NCBI GenBank assembly: GCA_031256635.1
Contig: JAIRQF010000115.1
Span: 1-37,752 of the forward strand
Origin: Treponema sp.
GTDB lineage: Bacteria; Spirochaetota; Spirochaetia; Treponematales; Breznakiellaceae
Length of the DNA: 37,752 nt
Direction of reading: 5' to 3'
A program made the translations under genes and the position numbers. Within the stretch, counting starts at the first letter, position 1, and every line of letters starts with the position of its first letter. The notes under the pieces were generated by a model that saw only the letters and a program-made list of their open reading frames with translations, had not been told where the DNA came from and searched no databases. Below are positions 1-10,556 of this stretch, one piece after another.

Positions 1-1
1 G

Positions 2-853
2 GATCACATGATGCCGAAAATGGACGGTATTGAGACGGTAAAAATTATCCGAAGCATGGGATATACAAATCCGATAATCGCGTTAACCGCAAATGCCCTT
101 GTTGGAAGGGCGAAAATGTTTTTGCAAAACGGCTTTGACAGTTTCTGTCCAAAACCAATTGATTCGCGCGAACTTGATATAATTCTAAATGAATTTATCA
201 GAAACAGAAAACCGCAGGAAGTCATAGAAGCAGCCCGCCGTATACCTGTAAAAAATAAAATAAAATTATACGGCATTGAAAATTTCTTTGTACGCGACGC
301 TGAAAATACCGTAAACATACTTGAAAATATTGATATAAAAAAACTTTCCGTCCTAAAAGATAATACATCCGATCCTTCAGATAATGAAACAAGGGATCCT
401 CAAATAGCAAGTTTTATTACAACCGTTCACGGCATTAAAAGCGCTCTTTCCAATATTGGTGAGAAAGAATTATCTAATCTTGCCTTTAAACTTGAAAAAG
501 CCGGAGAGACAGGAAACATCAATTTTATGGAAGATGAAATACCCGGATTTATAAATGCTCTAAAATCCTTAATAACAAAGTACAAACCTGCGGAAGTTAA
601 AAATGAATCCGGTGAACAGGTAATTCCAAAAGAGGAAATGGAATTTCTATACGTAAAATTAAATGAGATAAAAGAAGCTTGTACTTTATATGATAAAAAA
701 GCCGCCAAAGACGCGTTGAATGATATAAGAAAAAAAATGTGGCCGGGAAATGTAAATCAAATTTTAAATGATATCACTATTCATTTATTGCACAGTGAAT
801 TCCCGGAAACGGAACAAGTTATAAACGATTTTAAGAAACAAAACAGTATATAA
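2..853 (+). CDS. C-terminal part of a hybrid sensor kinase/response regulator (REC domain + Hpt domain), truncated at the left edge
   Basis: Frame is open to the left edge (codon starts at base 2). DHMMPKMDGIE is the REC phospho-Asp region, followed by 'IIALTANAL' and 'FCPKPID'. HGIKSALSNIG matches the Hpt phospho-His motif. Confidence 0.85.
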   Translation, partial: DHMMPKMDGIETVKIIRSMGYTNPIIALTANALVGRAKMFLQNGFDSFCPKPIDSRELDIILNEFIRNRKPQEVIEAARRIPVKNKIKLYGIENFFVRDAENTVNILENIDIKKLSVLKDNTSDPSDNETRDPQIASFITTVHGIKSALSNIGEKELSNLAFKLEKAGETGNINFMEDEIPGFINALKSLITKYKPAEVKNESGEQVIPKEEMEFLYVKLNEIKEACTLYDKKAAKDALNDIRKKMWPGNVNQILNDITIHLLHSEFPETEQVINDFKKQNSI

Positions 854-899
854 TCATTAGAAAGAAACGCCATAACTTCTTATTTTTTCTCTTGATATG

Positions 900-1430
900 C
901 TATTCGCTGTGGTAATTTATCAGTGTGGTTACAGGAGTCGGTTCAAGTATTTTTTCGTAATCAAGGAATGGAAGTCCTACAATACCGAAAATCCCTGGTA
1001 CTTCGGCGCCGCCTTCTATAAGTATTGACCTTGCGGCGTTTAATGTGCCTCCTGTGGCAATAAGATCATCTGTTAAAAGAACGCGCTTGCCTTTTGGAAC
1101 ATCCGATCTATGCACTTCAATTTCCGCCTGTCCGTATTCAAGAGCGTATTTTTTTGAAAGGGTAACGCCGGGTAACTTACCTTTTTTTCGAATGGGAATT
1201 ATGGGTATATTAAGACAGTAGGCAAAAGAAGCGGCAAATAAAAAGCCGCGCGCTTCTATTGCGGCGACGGCGTCTATTCCCTTGTTCTTATATAATTCAA
1301 CCATTTTGTCGATGCAGTATTTATATGCTATGGGAGATGAAAGGATGCTTGTTATGTCATAAAAGAGAATACCCTTTCTGGGAAAATCAGGCACTTTCCT
1401 GATGCAGTCATCCAAATTAAAATCAACCAT
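900..1430 (-). CDS. apt: Adenine phosphoribosyltransferase
   Basis: Full-length 176 aa; FPRKGILFYDITSIL, AAIEARGFLFA and the PRPP-binding motif VLLTDDLIATGGT. Confidence 0.95.
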   Translation of the reverse strand: MVDFNLDDCIRKVPDFPRKGILFYDITSILSSPIAYKYCIDKMVELYKNKGIDAVAAIEARGFLFAASFAYCLNIPIIPIRKKGKLPGVTLSKKYALEYGQAEIEVHRSDVPKGKRVLLTDDLIATGGTLNAARSILIEGGAEVPGIFGIVGLPFLDYEKILEPTPVTTLINYHSE

Positions 1431-1472
1431 CTTTTTACTCTCCGGCAGGTAATCTTTTATTTTAAACAGGAT

Positions 1473-1856
1473 TTAATCATCCATGAATCCTTTAAGCCAT
1501 TTTTTTATATCCGAATCTTTAATATTTTCGTTTTTAATAAAAAGCGGTTCGCAGACATCGGCTTCACAGTCTTTTACAATTTTTAAAAGATATTTTATTG
1601 TTTTTTCTTTTGACGAAAAAAGACCGCATTTTCTGGAAGCAAGATTTATATGAGATAGCATTTCTTCAAGATATGAAAATGATTCAGGTTTGGGATTTTC
1701 ACATCCGATTAAAAAACATTCGACTGGAAGAAGATCTGTACCTGAAAAATTATCCGCGGAGCATATTTTTACCTTATGACCCGGCATCATGCAGGAGATA
1801 GATTTTGCAATTATCTGAACCGGCTCTGATCCGTCAGTAATTATTAACGCGTTCAT
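1473..1856 (-). CDS. Conserved hypothetical protein, possibly flavodoxin-like
   Basis: ORF of about 127 aa from the internal Met (MNALIITDGSEP). No family recognised with certainty. Confidence 0.5.
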   Translation of the reverse strand: MNALIITDGSEPVQIIAKSISCMMPGHKVKICSADNFSGTDLLPVECFLIGCENPKPESFSYLEEMLSHINLASRKCGLFSSKEKTIKYLLKIVKDCEADVCEPLFIKNENIKDSDIKKWLKGFMDD

Positions 1857-1895
1857 GCTCTCTTTAGTCATCTTAATCCATATAAAATATTACTG

Positions 1896-2885
1896 TCAAT
1901 CATTGCCTGCGGTTCCAAGACCCTGAACAGTATAATCAACAATTGTCCAGAAACCATCATTTTTTTCAAGATAATATGTATATTGCCTGAGTTCCGTAAA
2001 AGAAGGCATTCTGTATCTTTGAAGAACGGCAACTGTACCTTCATTATTATTGTATACAGTTCTCAGTATTTCATACGTAGTCGGAATTGTTACAATGTTT
2101 CCGTCAATAACAGAATTTTGCATATTTATCCTGTATTCCGTAAGCATACGGCGCCGGCCTTCCTCATTCTCAGCCAGATATCTTCGTTTTTGGACAGCGT
2201 CGCGCTGAAGCATTTTTTCAAGATCGAGATACAGAAAAAATCTTTCCCACTGGGACTGCTGCCGCGCCGATAACATATAATCAATTACCTGATCGGGAGA
2301 AAACTGCTGGCGTACAAGTACCGCGCCTGTGGCTATATCCATTTCAAGAGGAATGCCGTCAGGTCCTTGAATTAAAGCCGGACGCAGGGTAAAGTTTAAA
2401 TAATTTGTTTCAATAGCGGAAGAGAACGGGTACGCGATTGTTGAACGCAATAATTCAGGGTAGATAACAGCGCGTACCCTGAATGATCCCGCCTGGGTAA
2501 AATTAACATAATCGCGCAGGTCTTCCGTAAATGAAAATGATTCGCCGCTTTCTATAACTATTTCACGGAAAAAAATATGGCTTGTCTGTGTTCTTTTTCT
2601 GATTATTAAATCAGATTGAGGCAATTGCCTGTTTGTCATTGTTCTGATATCGAAATCAATTGAAAAAACGCGATCGTCGGCAAGTTTAAAACGGTATGGA
2701 TAAGGGCTGTTATTTGTAATGGTTATCTGTACAAAGATAGGATTTGATTCGATATAGTAGATTTGCCTGTCATAAAACCTGATATTATACTCCACCTGAC
2801 CCTGAGAAATTTCTAAAGAATGCAGAAAAGGAAGGCTTGTAAAAATCAAAAGGAATAAAGCCGGTATACGGTATATATTTTTCAT
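1896..2885 (-). CDS. Secreted hypothetical protein
   Basis: N-terminal signal peptide (MKNIYRIPALFLLIFTSLPFLHS) from the internal Met; long ORF. Confidence 0.7.
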   Translation of the reverse strand: MKNIYRIPALFLLIFTSLPFLHSLEISQGQVEYNIRFYDRQIYYIESNPIFVQITITNNSPYPYRFKLADDRVFSIDFDIRTMTNRQLPQSDLIIRKRTQTSHIFFREIVIESGESFSFTEDLRDYVNFTQAGSFRVRAVIYPELLRSTIAYPFSSAIETNYLNFTLRPALIQGPDGIPLEMDIATGAVLVRQQFSPDQVIDYMLSARQQSQWERFFLYLDLEKMLQRDAVQKRRYLAENEEGRRRMLTEYRINMQNSVIDGNIVTIPTTYEILRTVYNNNEGTVAVLQRYRMPSFTELRQYTYYLEKNDGFWTIVDYTVQGLGTAGND

Positions 2886-2974
2886 TAAACTTCCCTTAAT
2901 TTTAAGGTACCCCGTCAAAAAACAGGGTATTCAAAGTGAATACACTTCTATAATATAGTAATCGGTAGATTTTT

Positions 2975-5900
2975 ATGAAATCCTTATCTTTTCCTGAACT
3001 TTTAAAAAAATGCCAAAGCGATAAATCATTCTCGGCAATTTCATCGGCAATAAGGAATGAGGATTTCCCCATAGATATTGAAGGCAGCGAAGGTTCGTTA
3101 AATTCGCTTCTTATTGCCGATGCGTACCTTGTTTTAAAGGGGAAAATCTTTATCATTGTTCCTCATGAGGATGCAGCAGATGATTTATTACTGGATTTAA
3201 CTTCGGTCAGAATCCAAAATGGAAAAGGCATCAATGTTCCATGTACTAAATTCCCATGGTGGGGAAGCGCTCCTTACCGCGAGTTAACCCCTCAATCTCC
3301 TGTCTTTGGTCTAAGGGCAAAAGCAATATCGGAATTGGCATCATGCGCTAAAGCCGGTATTGTAATTATTCCCGCGCGCGCGCTTTTTACACCCGTGCCT
3401 CCGCGCGATTATATAAAAAAACTTCTTATCACGCTTAAACCCTCAGGAGATATAGATACATCCGGTCTTTCCAAAACGCTTGCCTTATACGGTTATACAA
3501 GAGTGCCCAGAGTTCAGGTTCAGGGTGAGTTTGCCCTGCGCGGAGAAGTTCTTGATATTTTTATGGGTGGAGATGAAGAGGCATACAGGGTGCTTTTTGA
3601 TTTTGACAAGGTTGAATCAATCAAGCGATTCAATCCTGTAATGCAAATGACTGTAAATGATAAACTGCCGGAATTGACAATACGGCCGATTAAGGAAGTA
3701 ATCTGGAATGATGAACGAATAAATGCGCTTGAAAAAAACTTATCCCTTCTTAAAGAATTCCCTGACGGCGGCAGATCAATAATAGATGAACTTATAACGC
3801 ACCGGAATATAAAAGGCGAAGAGATGTTTTTTCCGCTTGCCTTTGAAAAGGCAGGATGCCTTCTTGATTACCTGAAAACAGAAAAAGGCGAACCGGAAAA
3901 AACATTATCAAAAACCCTGATGCTTGTTGACAGGGAAAGACTTGAAAATACTTTTTCAGGCCTTCTCCGGGAATATCAGGGATTATATTCAAGAGCGGTA
4001 AGGGAGAAAAACCAGTATGAGCGCGATAACAATGTCAGTTATCCTTTGCCCGAACGTTTGCTTCTTGATTTTAACCGGATGCTGGAAGGATATCAGAAAG
4101 ACTCATTAAAAATAATATCCTTGAGATCAATCAAAGGAGAGCCGAAAGAAGGCGTGCGTCATATTGAGCTTAACAGCGAGAGCGCGCGCAGTTTTTTTGG
4201 CAACATAAAATATCTAAAGGAAGAATTTGAAACATTATTGAACAGCGGATGGCAGATAACGGTTGCTGCTGAATCGGAAGTTCAGGCAGATCGCATCAGA
4301 ATGATAATTGAGCCATCAGATGCCAAAGCGGCGTATAAATCGCTTTGTGTAATGGCATCTCCCCTTACTGCCGGTTTTTCGCTTCCTGACATTAAGCTGA
4401 TGGTTGTTCAGGAAAATGAAATTTTCGGGCGGAGAAAAAGAGCCCCGCGTTCGTTAAAAAATGTCCGCTCAAGTCCCATCGACACATTTGTGGAAATTAA
4501 TCCCGGCGATTACATTGTCCATGTCAATCATGGAATCGGATTGTTTAAGGGAATCGAGCGGCTGACATCTTCCGGTCATGAAAGGGATTATATTAAAATA
4601 GAATACGCAGGCGAGGAAACCGTTTTTGTACCGGTTGAGCAGTTAAATCTTGTTCAGCGCTATATCGGCAATGAAAACTCTGGCTTACCGGTTCGTCTTG
4701 ATACGCTTGGATCCAAAAGCTGGGAGAACAGAAAAAACAGGGTTAAAAAATCTGTCGAGGATATCGCGGAAAAACTGATTGAATTGTATTCAAAACGCAA
4801 ACATGCCCAGGGGTACGCGTTCGGTAGGGATTCCGAGTGGCAGACAATGTTCGAAGCCGCCTTTCCGTTTGAAGAAACCGAGGATCAGCTGCGCTGTATT
4901 GCGGAAATCAAAAAAGATATGGAAAGCGTCTGCCCGATGGACAGGCTTATCTGCGGAGATGTAGGTTACGGAAAAACCGAAGTTGCCCTGCGCGCCTGTT
5001 TTAAAGCCGTAATGGACGGCAAACAGGTAGTGTTTCTTGCTCCAACGACAATTCTTGTTGAGCAGCATTATGAAAATTTTAAGGAGCGTTTCTCCCGGTT
5101 TCCCGTCAATGTCGCCATGTTATCCCGTTTTGTTGAAAGAAAAAAAATGCGCGTAATTCTTGAAAAACTTAAAAACGGCGAGATAGACATTGTAACAGGA
5201 ACACACCGCGTTATCCAGCGTGATGTGCAATTCAAAAATCTCGGGCTTATTGTAATTGACGAAGAGCAGCGTTTCGGCGTAAAGGACAAGGAACGCCTTA
5301 AGGAATTAAAGACAAATGTTGACTGTCTGACTCTTTCGGCAACTCCGATTCCGCGCACCCTGCACATGAGCCTTGTAAAAATCCGCGACATGAGCCTTCT
5401 TGCTACGGCTCCTCCCGGGCGGCATCCGATAGAAACCTTTGTGGAAGAGTATGACAATTATCTTATTGCAAGGGCAATCCGCCGTGAAGTTGAAAGGGAA
5501 GGGCAGGTTTTCTTTTTGCATAACCGCATAGAAACATTAAAGGAAATCCGTATCAAACTTGAAAAACTTTTACCTGAACTTCTGATAGAAACAGCGCACG
5601 GACAAATGGACGCCCATGAACTTGAAGATGTTATGCGGCGTTTTATTCATGGAGGATTTCATGTGCTTGTATCAACCACAATTATTGAAAACGGAATTGA
5701 TATTCCGAATGTAAATACAATTATTATTGACAGGGCCGATATGTACGGAGTGTCGCAGCTTTATCAGCTTCGCGGCAGGGTAGGAAGATCAGATCGCGTA
5801 GCATACGCGTATCTTTTTTATCCCGGCCAGAAAGCGTTATCTGAAATCGCGATGAAACGCCTTCAGACAATATCGGACTTTACCGAGCTTGGAAGCGGCT

Positions 5901-6499
5901 TTAAAATCGCCATGAAGGATATGGAAATAAGGGGAGCGGGGAACCTTCTTGGCAGGGAGCAGTCAGGCGATATTTATTCTGTAGGATTTGACTTGTATGT
6001 AAAACTCCTTGATGAAGCTGTAAAGCGGCTTGAGGAATCAGATTATGAGGCGGAAACAGAGACTCTTCTTGAACTTGAATATTCAGGTTTCATTCCCGAC
6101 TCATACATTGATTGTGCGCAGGAAAAAATGGAAGTATACAAAATGATAGCCGCAATCCGCGACAAAGACGACCTTGACAGGATTTACAGCGAACTGCTTG
6201 ACCGTTTCGGCCCTTTACCTGACGAAGCCGCTTCCCTTATGGCGCTTGCGGAAATCAGGATCATCAGCCGCCTTCTTGCGGTATCTTCGTTAAAAGAAAG
6301 AGGCGGCATTGTGCGCATAGAGTTCGCGAAAGTTTCGCGGATAAAAGCAGACCGTCTTATTCGCCTGATACAGGAATCATCAGGTAAAGTAAAACTTGAT
6401 CCAAAAAAACCAAATATTCTCCTGCTTACAACAGGCAGCATCGGTTTAAAAGAGAAGAGCGAGTTTTTAAGAGAAAAATTATCAGTTTTGGTCAATTAA
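2975..6499 (+). CDS. mfd: Transcription-repair coupling factor Mfd
   Basis: 1174 aa; GDVGYGKTEVALRA (Walker A), DEEQRFGV (DEExQ), SATPIPRTLHMS, QLRGRVGRSDR; CarD-like region NPGDYIVHVNHGIGLFKGIE. Confidence 0.97.
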   Translation: MKSLSFPELLKKCQSDKSFSAISSAIRNEDFPIDIEGSEGSLNSLLIADAYLVLKGKIFIIVPHEDAADDLLLDLTSVRIQNGKGINVPCTKFPWWGSAPYRELTPQSPVFGLRAKAISELASCAKAGIVIIPARALFTPVPPRDYIKKLLITLKPSGDIDTSGLSKTLALYGYTRVPRVQVQGEFALRGEVLDIFMGGDEEAYRVLFDFDKVESIKRFNPVMQMTVNDKLPELTIRPIKEVIWNDERINALEKNLSLLKEFPDGGRSIIDELITHRNIKGEEMFFPLAFEKAGCLLDYLKTEKGEPEKTLSKTLMLVDRERLENTFSGLLREYQGLYSRAVREKNQYERDNNVSYPLPERLLLDFNRMLEGYQKDSLKIISLRSIKGEPKEGVRHIELNSESARSFFGNIKYLKEEFETLLNSGWQITVAAESEVQADRIRMIIEPSDAKAAYKSLCVMASPLTAGFSLPDIKLMVVQENEIFGRRKRAPRSLKNVRSSPIDTFVEINPGDYIVHVNHGIGLFKGIERLTSSGHERDYIKIEYAGEETVFVPVEQLNLVQRYIGNENSGLPVRLDTLGSKSWENRKNRVKKSVEDIAEKLIELYSKRKHAQGYAFGRDSEWQTMFEAAFPFEETEDQLRCIAEIKKDMESVCPMDRLICGDVGYGKTEVALRACFKAVMDGKQVVFLAPTTILVEQHYENFKERFSRFPVNVAMLSRFVERKKMRVILEKLKNGEIDIVTGTHRVIQRDVQFKNLGLIVIDEEQRFGVKDKERLKELKTNVDCLTLSATPIPRTLHMSLVKIRDMSLLATAPPGRHPIETFVEEYDNYLIARAIRREVEREGQVFFLHNRIETLKEIRIKLEKLLPELLIETAHGQMDAHELEDVMRRFIHGGFHVLVSTTIIENGIDIPNVNTIIIDRADMYGVSQLYQLRGRVGRSDRVAYAYLFYPGQKALSEIAMKRLQTISDFTELGSGFKIAMKDMEIRGAGNLLGREQSGDIYSVGFDLYVKLLDEAVKRLEESDYEAETETLLELEYSGFIPDSYIDCAQEKMEVYKMIAAIRDKDDLDRIYSELLDRFGPLPDEAASLMALAEIRIISRLLAVSSLKERGGIVRIEFAKVSRIKADRLIRLIQESSGKVKLDPKKPNILLLTTGSIGLKEKSEFLREKLSVLVN

Positions 6500-6546
6500 T
6501 CTCTGCGTAATTGATCATACCGTCTTTTTATGGTAGATTAACACAA

Positions 6547-7614
6547 ATGCCGAAAGACGCAAGCCAAACTGAACCTCAGCCGGGACGGAATACCCGTGAT
6601 AAGTCAAGCCATAAATTTACAGGCGAAGATTCCTCCCCTGATTTTTATGATCGCGTTCAGGTGATTACAGAGAGAATTCTTACATACCGCGCAAGAGTCC
6701 GCCGCATCAAGAAGGAAAAACGCAAGGCAAAAAACCCAATTGTTGACTGGATTGAAGCGTTTTTATGGGCTGCCTGCATGGTTTTACTGATAAATCAATA
6801 TCTGGTTCAGGCATACAGAATTCCTTCAGGATCAATGATTGATACGCTAAATATAGGCGACCATGTTTTTGTCAATAAAATCATTTATGGGCCTGAATTA
6901 CTGCCGGGATTTTTAAAACTTCCAAGTCTTTTTATTCCGAAACGAAACGATATTATTATTTTTGAAAGTCCGGCTTATATTTCGCGCGGAACTGTTTTTG
7001 ATATTGCCCAAAGAATCATCTATATGCTAACACTGTCTTTGGTTGATATAGACAGAGATGAAAAAGGCGAACAGCGTATTCACTTTCTTATCAAGCGCGC
7101 GGCAGGGCAGGCTGGTGACCGGTTTAAAATTGAGAACGGAGAGATGAAAATTCGCTTTGCAGGAGAAGATCGCTGGGTCGATGAAAGAGAATATAATGCT
7201 TCCCGCGGCTGGGATCACAATATCAGAAGGCTTGTTTCTCCCGATCAATACCCTGCGCTTTCAGCGGCAGGACAGGCCAGGGGATGGAGCGATTTGGGGT
7301 TTCCTGTATCCGATGAGCTTTATTCAAGGGCTTTGCCTGTTGAGAATATGCAATACGGCGACAGTTTCGCCTATCACCGCGCAAGGCTGCAGACGCAGAG
7401 AAAAGCAGCCGTTCAGGACAGGCGTTACGCGATGCTTCACGCAAGAGAGCATACTCTTGGTTTTTATATACCGGAAGGGAGAATATTGCCTTTGGGCGAT
7501 AATCGCGACAGTTCGCATGACGGCAGGAATTTCGGTCCTGTCAGATTATCAAAAGTGCTTGGGATGGGAATGATTATATATTGGCCGTATAAACGCATGG
7601 GAAAAATTGAGTAG
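6547..7614 (+). CDS. lepB: Signal peptidase I
   Basis: TM segment followed by YRIPSGSMIDTLNIGD (catalytic Ser), IKRAAGQAGD (Lys box) and GDNRDSSHDGRNFGPV. The internal ATG at 6547 is more plausible than the TTG at 6511. Confidence 0.9.
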   Translation: MPKDASQTEPQPGRNTRDKSSHKFTGEDSSPDFYDRVQVITERILTYRARVRRIKKEKRKAKNPIVDWIEAFLWAACMVLLINQYLVQAYRIPSGSMIDTLNIGDHVFVNKIIYGPELLPGFLKLPSLFIPKRNDIIIFESPAYISRGTVFDIAQRIIYMLTLSLVDIDRDEKGEQRIHFLIKRAAGQAGDRFKIENGEMKIRFAGEDRWVDEREYNASRGWDHNIRRLVSPDQYPALSAAGQARGWSDLGFPVSDELYSRALPVENMQYGDSFAYHRARLQTQRKAAVQDRRYAMLHAREHTLGFYIPEGRILPLGDNRDSSHDGRNFGPVRLSKVLGMGMIIYWPYKRMGKIE

Positions 7615-7621
7615 GTAAAAA

Positions 7622-8338
7622 ATGTTTAGTAAATTATCGCAATATTCATACAGAGAGCAAAAAAACAAAAGATTCAGGCTTTTAAAATTTTTTATTTTTA
7701 TTCTTGTTGTATATATTTTATATAACTGCCTTACCGCATTTTTATTTTCTGTATGGGTTGTTGATAACAATACCATGCAGCCTAATTTAAACGAAGGAGA
7801 TCGTCTTATTTTTACATCATTTGATCCGCCGTGGAAAAAAAGCAATGATAATTCCCTTACATTCAGCCGCGGCAGCATTGTATTGATAGATATGAGACAT
7901 GAGAAAGACCAGATTATGCCCCTGCGGATACTGGACGGAATTGTCAGATTCTTTACAGCGCAGAGAATCAGCATTCTTTCCGGGAGAGGGCAGTTTCATG
8001 TAAAACGAGTAATAGCGCTTCCGGGGGATGAGATTTCCATGCAGAATTATATTTTCAGGGTAAAAGCCTCCGGCAGTTCATTCAGTCTTACGGAATTTGA
8101 ACTTTCAGGCAAACCGTATCTTCCCGCAATTCCGCAGGTTTCAGGTCTTTGGGATGATTCAATTCCTTTTTCCGGCAGCATGAACACGATAATTCTGGGA
8201 CCTGATGAATATTTTGTAATTTCAGATGATCGAAGCATCACTAATGATTCCCGCACATGGGGATCGATTTCACATTCACAAATTACCGCAAAAGCAATAC
8301 TGAGATTCTGGCCTTTAAATAAAATTGAATTATTTTGA
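7622..8338 (+). CDS. Signal peptidase I-like paralogue with Thr at the catalytic Ser position
   Basis: N-terminal TM segment, VVDNNTMQPNLNEGDRL (Ser box with T), FHVKRVIALPGDEI (Lys box), DDRSITNDSRTWGSI (C-terminal box). Confidence 0.82.
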   Translation: MFSKLSQYSYREQKNKRFRLLKFFIFILVVYILYNCLTAFLFSVWVVDNNTMQPNLNEGDRLIFTSFDPPWKKSNDNSLTFSRGSIVLIDMRHEKDQIMPLRILDGIVRFFTAQRISILSGRGQFHVKRVIALPGDEISMQNYIFRVKASGSSFSLTEFELSGKPYLPAIPQVSGLWDDSIPFSGSMNTIILGPDEYFVISDDRSITNDSRTWGSISHSQITAKAILRFWPLNKIELF

Positions 8339-9495
8339 TTTCCTGTTCCCTTTACATACATATTCCATTTTGCGCCTCTTTCTGCGATTACTGTGATTTT
8401 TATTCTGTAAATGTAAATGATACAAATGACGATTATATTAATTCATTCCTGACTTCTCTTGTTTTCGATATCAAAAGCCAAATTGAATATTTTAATGTTG
8501 ATAAAATTAAGAGCTGTTATATCGGCGGCGGAACGCCTTCAGTATTGGGAAAGAAAATCCGCTTTCTTCTTGACGCATTAAATAAAACGCCTCAATTTAC
8601 ACCGCTTGAGTTTTCCGTAGAAGCCAATCCCGAATCAATAACAGAAGATTTACTTTCTATCTGCCGCGGCGCAGGCATAAACAGGTTCAGTCTTGGAGTG
8701 CAGACTTTTCATGAAAAAAGCCGCATTGCGGTTAACAGGGCGTTATACGGCGAAGTTCTGGAGGATCGCCTTGCTCTCGCTTCGCGTTATTTTCCAGGCA
8801 TGTTGTCTGCCGATCTTATTACCGGACTTCCGTATCAGAATGAACTTATTGTCAAGGATGACATTAAAAGACTTCTTTCTTTTGAACCTGTTCATATTTC
8901 GCTTTACAGTCTTTCTGTTGAAGACGGCGCTCCTTTAAAAGAAAAAATAAAAAATAAAACTGTTACAATTCAGGACGGCGATTTTTCTGATTCACTGTGG
9001 CTTGAAGGACGCGATGAATTAATAAACGAAGGTTTTATACATTATGAAGTTTCTAATTTTTCCCTTCCCGGTAAAGAATGTCTTCATAATATCCATTATT
9101 GGCAAATGAAAAACTGGCTTGGCGCCGGTCCTTCAGCTTCCGGCACCATTATTGATGATAATTCTGGAGGCGCAAAACGTTATACTTATTTGAACGATGT
9201 TGACGAGTATATAAAAATTTTAAGAGAAGATCAAAAAAAGGCGGACAAAAAGCCTTCATTTCGCGCGGTCAATAGTGAAGAACTTGATAGAGATACATTA
9301 TTAAAAGAATGTATCTTAATGGGTTTTCGTTATTTGAAAGGTCCGGATCCGAATTTATTCAAAAAAAGATTCGGTAGCGCTGTTGAAGAATGTATCGGAA
9401 AGACTCTTGAAAAATGGAAGGATAAAGATAAAATGCTGTTTTTAAACAGTTTTTTATATGACGCGTTTACAGAACTGGATAACGGAATATATTAG
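8335..9495 (+). CDS. hemW: Radical SAM heme chaperone HemW-family protein
   Basis: HIPFCASFCDYCDF (CX3CX2C), CYIGGGTPSVL, SVEANPES, RFSLGVQTF. TTG start overlaps the preceding stop. Confidence 0.88.
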   Translation: MISCSLYIHIPFCASFCDYCDFYSVNVNDTNDDYINSFLTSLVFDIKSQIEYFNVDKIKSCYIGGGTPSVLGKKIRFLLDALNKTPQFTPLEFSVEANPESITEDLLSICRGAGINRFSLGVQTFHEKSRIAVNRALYGEVLEDRLALASRYFPGMLSADLITGLPYQNELIVKDDIKRLLSFEPVHISLYSLSVEDGAPLKEKIKNKTVTIQDGDFSDSLWLEGRDELINEGFIHYEVSNFSLPGKECLHNIHYWQMKNWLGAGPSASGTIIDDNSGGAKRYTYLNDVDEYIKILREDQKKADKKPSFRAVNSEELDRDTLLKECILMGFRYLKGPDPNLFKKRFGSAVEECIGKTLEKWKDKDKMLFLNSFLYDAFTELDNGIY

Positions 9496-10556
9496 TCTTT
9501 ATTATTGTCGTATATTTTTTTAAAATCATTTGTAATATTTTTAAAGACATCAACCAGATTTGGATCGAAGTGTGTTCCGCTGCTTTCAAATATTTTTTGT
9601 ATTGATACTTCATGGTTTATCGAAGGTTTATAGCTGCGTTCCATTCTGAGAGCGTCATATACATCGGCTATCGTTACAATTCTTGCCGCAAGAGGGATCA
9701 TGTCTCCTTCAAGGCGGAAAGGGTATCCTGCGCCGTTCCATTTTTCATGATGGGAAAGAGCGATTTCCTTTGCCATAGGGTTTGGGTATGTTGAAAGAAT
9801 AAACGCGCCGTTCTTTGTATGTTCGCGCATTACCGCCCATTCCCAGTCGGAAAGAGGCCCTTCCTTGTTTAAAATATCATCAGGCGTACCGATTTTTCCG
9901 ACATCATGCATGGCGGCAAGAAAACCGATGTTGTCTATAAAATCCGCATCAATGCGTTTGTAAGCTTCTCCGCCGATTTTAAAAAGTTCCTGCGAAAAGC
10001 GTTTTGAGTATTCGTTGACGCGGATAATATGTTTTCCCGTATCATTGTCTTTTAATTTAGAAGCTTCCAGCAATGAAAGGAAGACAGATCTTAACAGTTT
10101 TTTGTTTTCTTCGGTAAAATCATCGAACATTACAACAAAATCACTTGGAGCGCTCAGATCCATTTCAAGAGGAAAAATGTATACCCTGATTTGTACAGAA
10201 ACCGTATCACGTGTTTTTAAATGAGCTGTGCCTTTCCATGAGAAACCGTTTCCGCCGTTTAAAATTGTGTCCCTTATTTTTCTCGCGTCTTCAATTCCGA
10301 AAGCTTTGCCGAATAAATCAAAAAAATACTTGCCTGGAAGATTTTTAAATCCCATAAACATATGTTTACAGGCTTCATTGGCATAAATTATTCTTAATTG
10401 CCTGTTTATTATAAGGACAGGAAAAATGCTTGTTTTAAACGGGCTGTGCGAAGATGATAAAATCTGTTCAACTTCTTGCAAAGATGTATCTGCGCTGTTT
10501 AAAACCTCTTCAGGTTCTTCCGCGAGTTCCAATTCTTCTTCAATAATGTAATTCAT
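9492..10556 (-). CDS. PAS + HD-GYP domain protein (putative c-di-GMP phosphodiesterase)
   Basis: MHDVGKIGTPDDILNK and HHEKWNGAGYPFRL (HD-GYP motifs), IADVYDALR; N-terminal PAS-like region. Confidence 0.88.
   Translation of the reverse strand: MNYIIEEELELAEEPEEVLNSADTSLQEVEQILSSSHSPFKTSIFPVLIINRQLRIIYANEACKHMFMGFKNLPGKYFFDLFGKAFGIEDARKIRDTILNGGNGFSWKGTAHLKTRDTVSVQIRVYIFPLEMDLSAPSDFVVMFDDFTEENKKLLRSVFLSLLEASKLKDNDTGKHIIRVNEYSKRFSQELFKIGGEAYKRIDADFIDNIGFLAAMHDVGKIGTPDDILNKEGPLSDWEWAVMREHTKNGAFILSTYPNPMAKEIALSHHEKWNGAGYPFRLEGDMIPLAARIVTIADVYDALRMERSYKPSINHEVSIQKIFESSGTHFDPNLVDVFKNITNDFKKIYDNNKD

Noticed and set aside
5068-5457. 129-aa minus-strand ORF opposite mfd
   Set aside because: Shadow ORF antisense to conserved helicase motifs of mfd.
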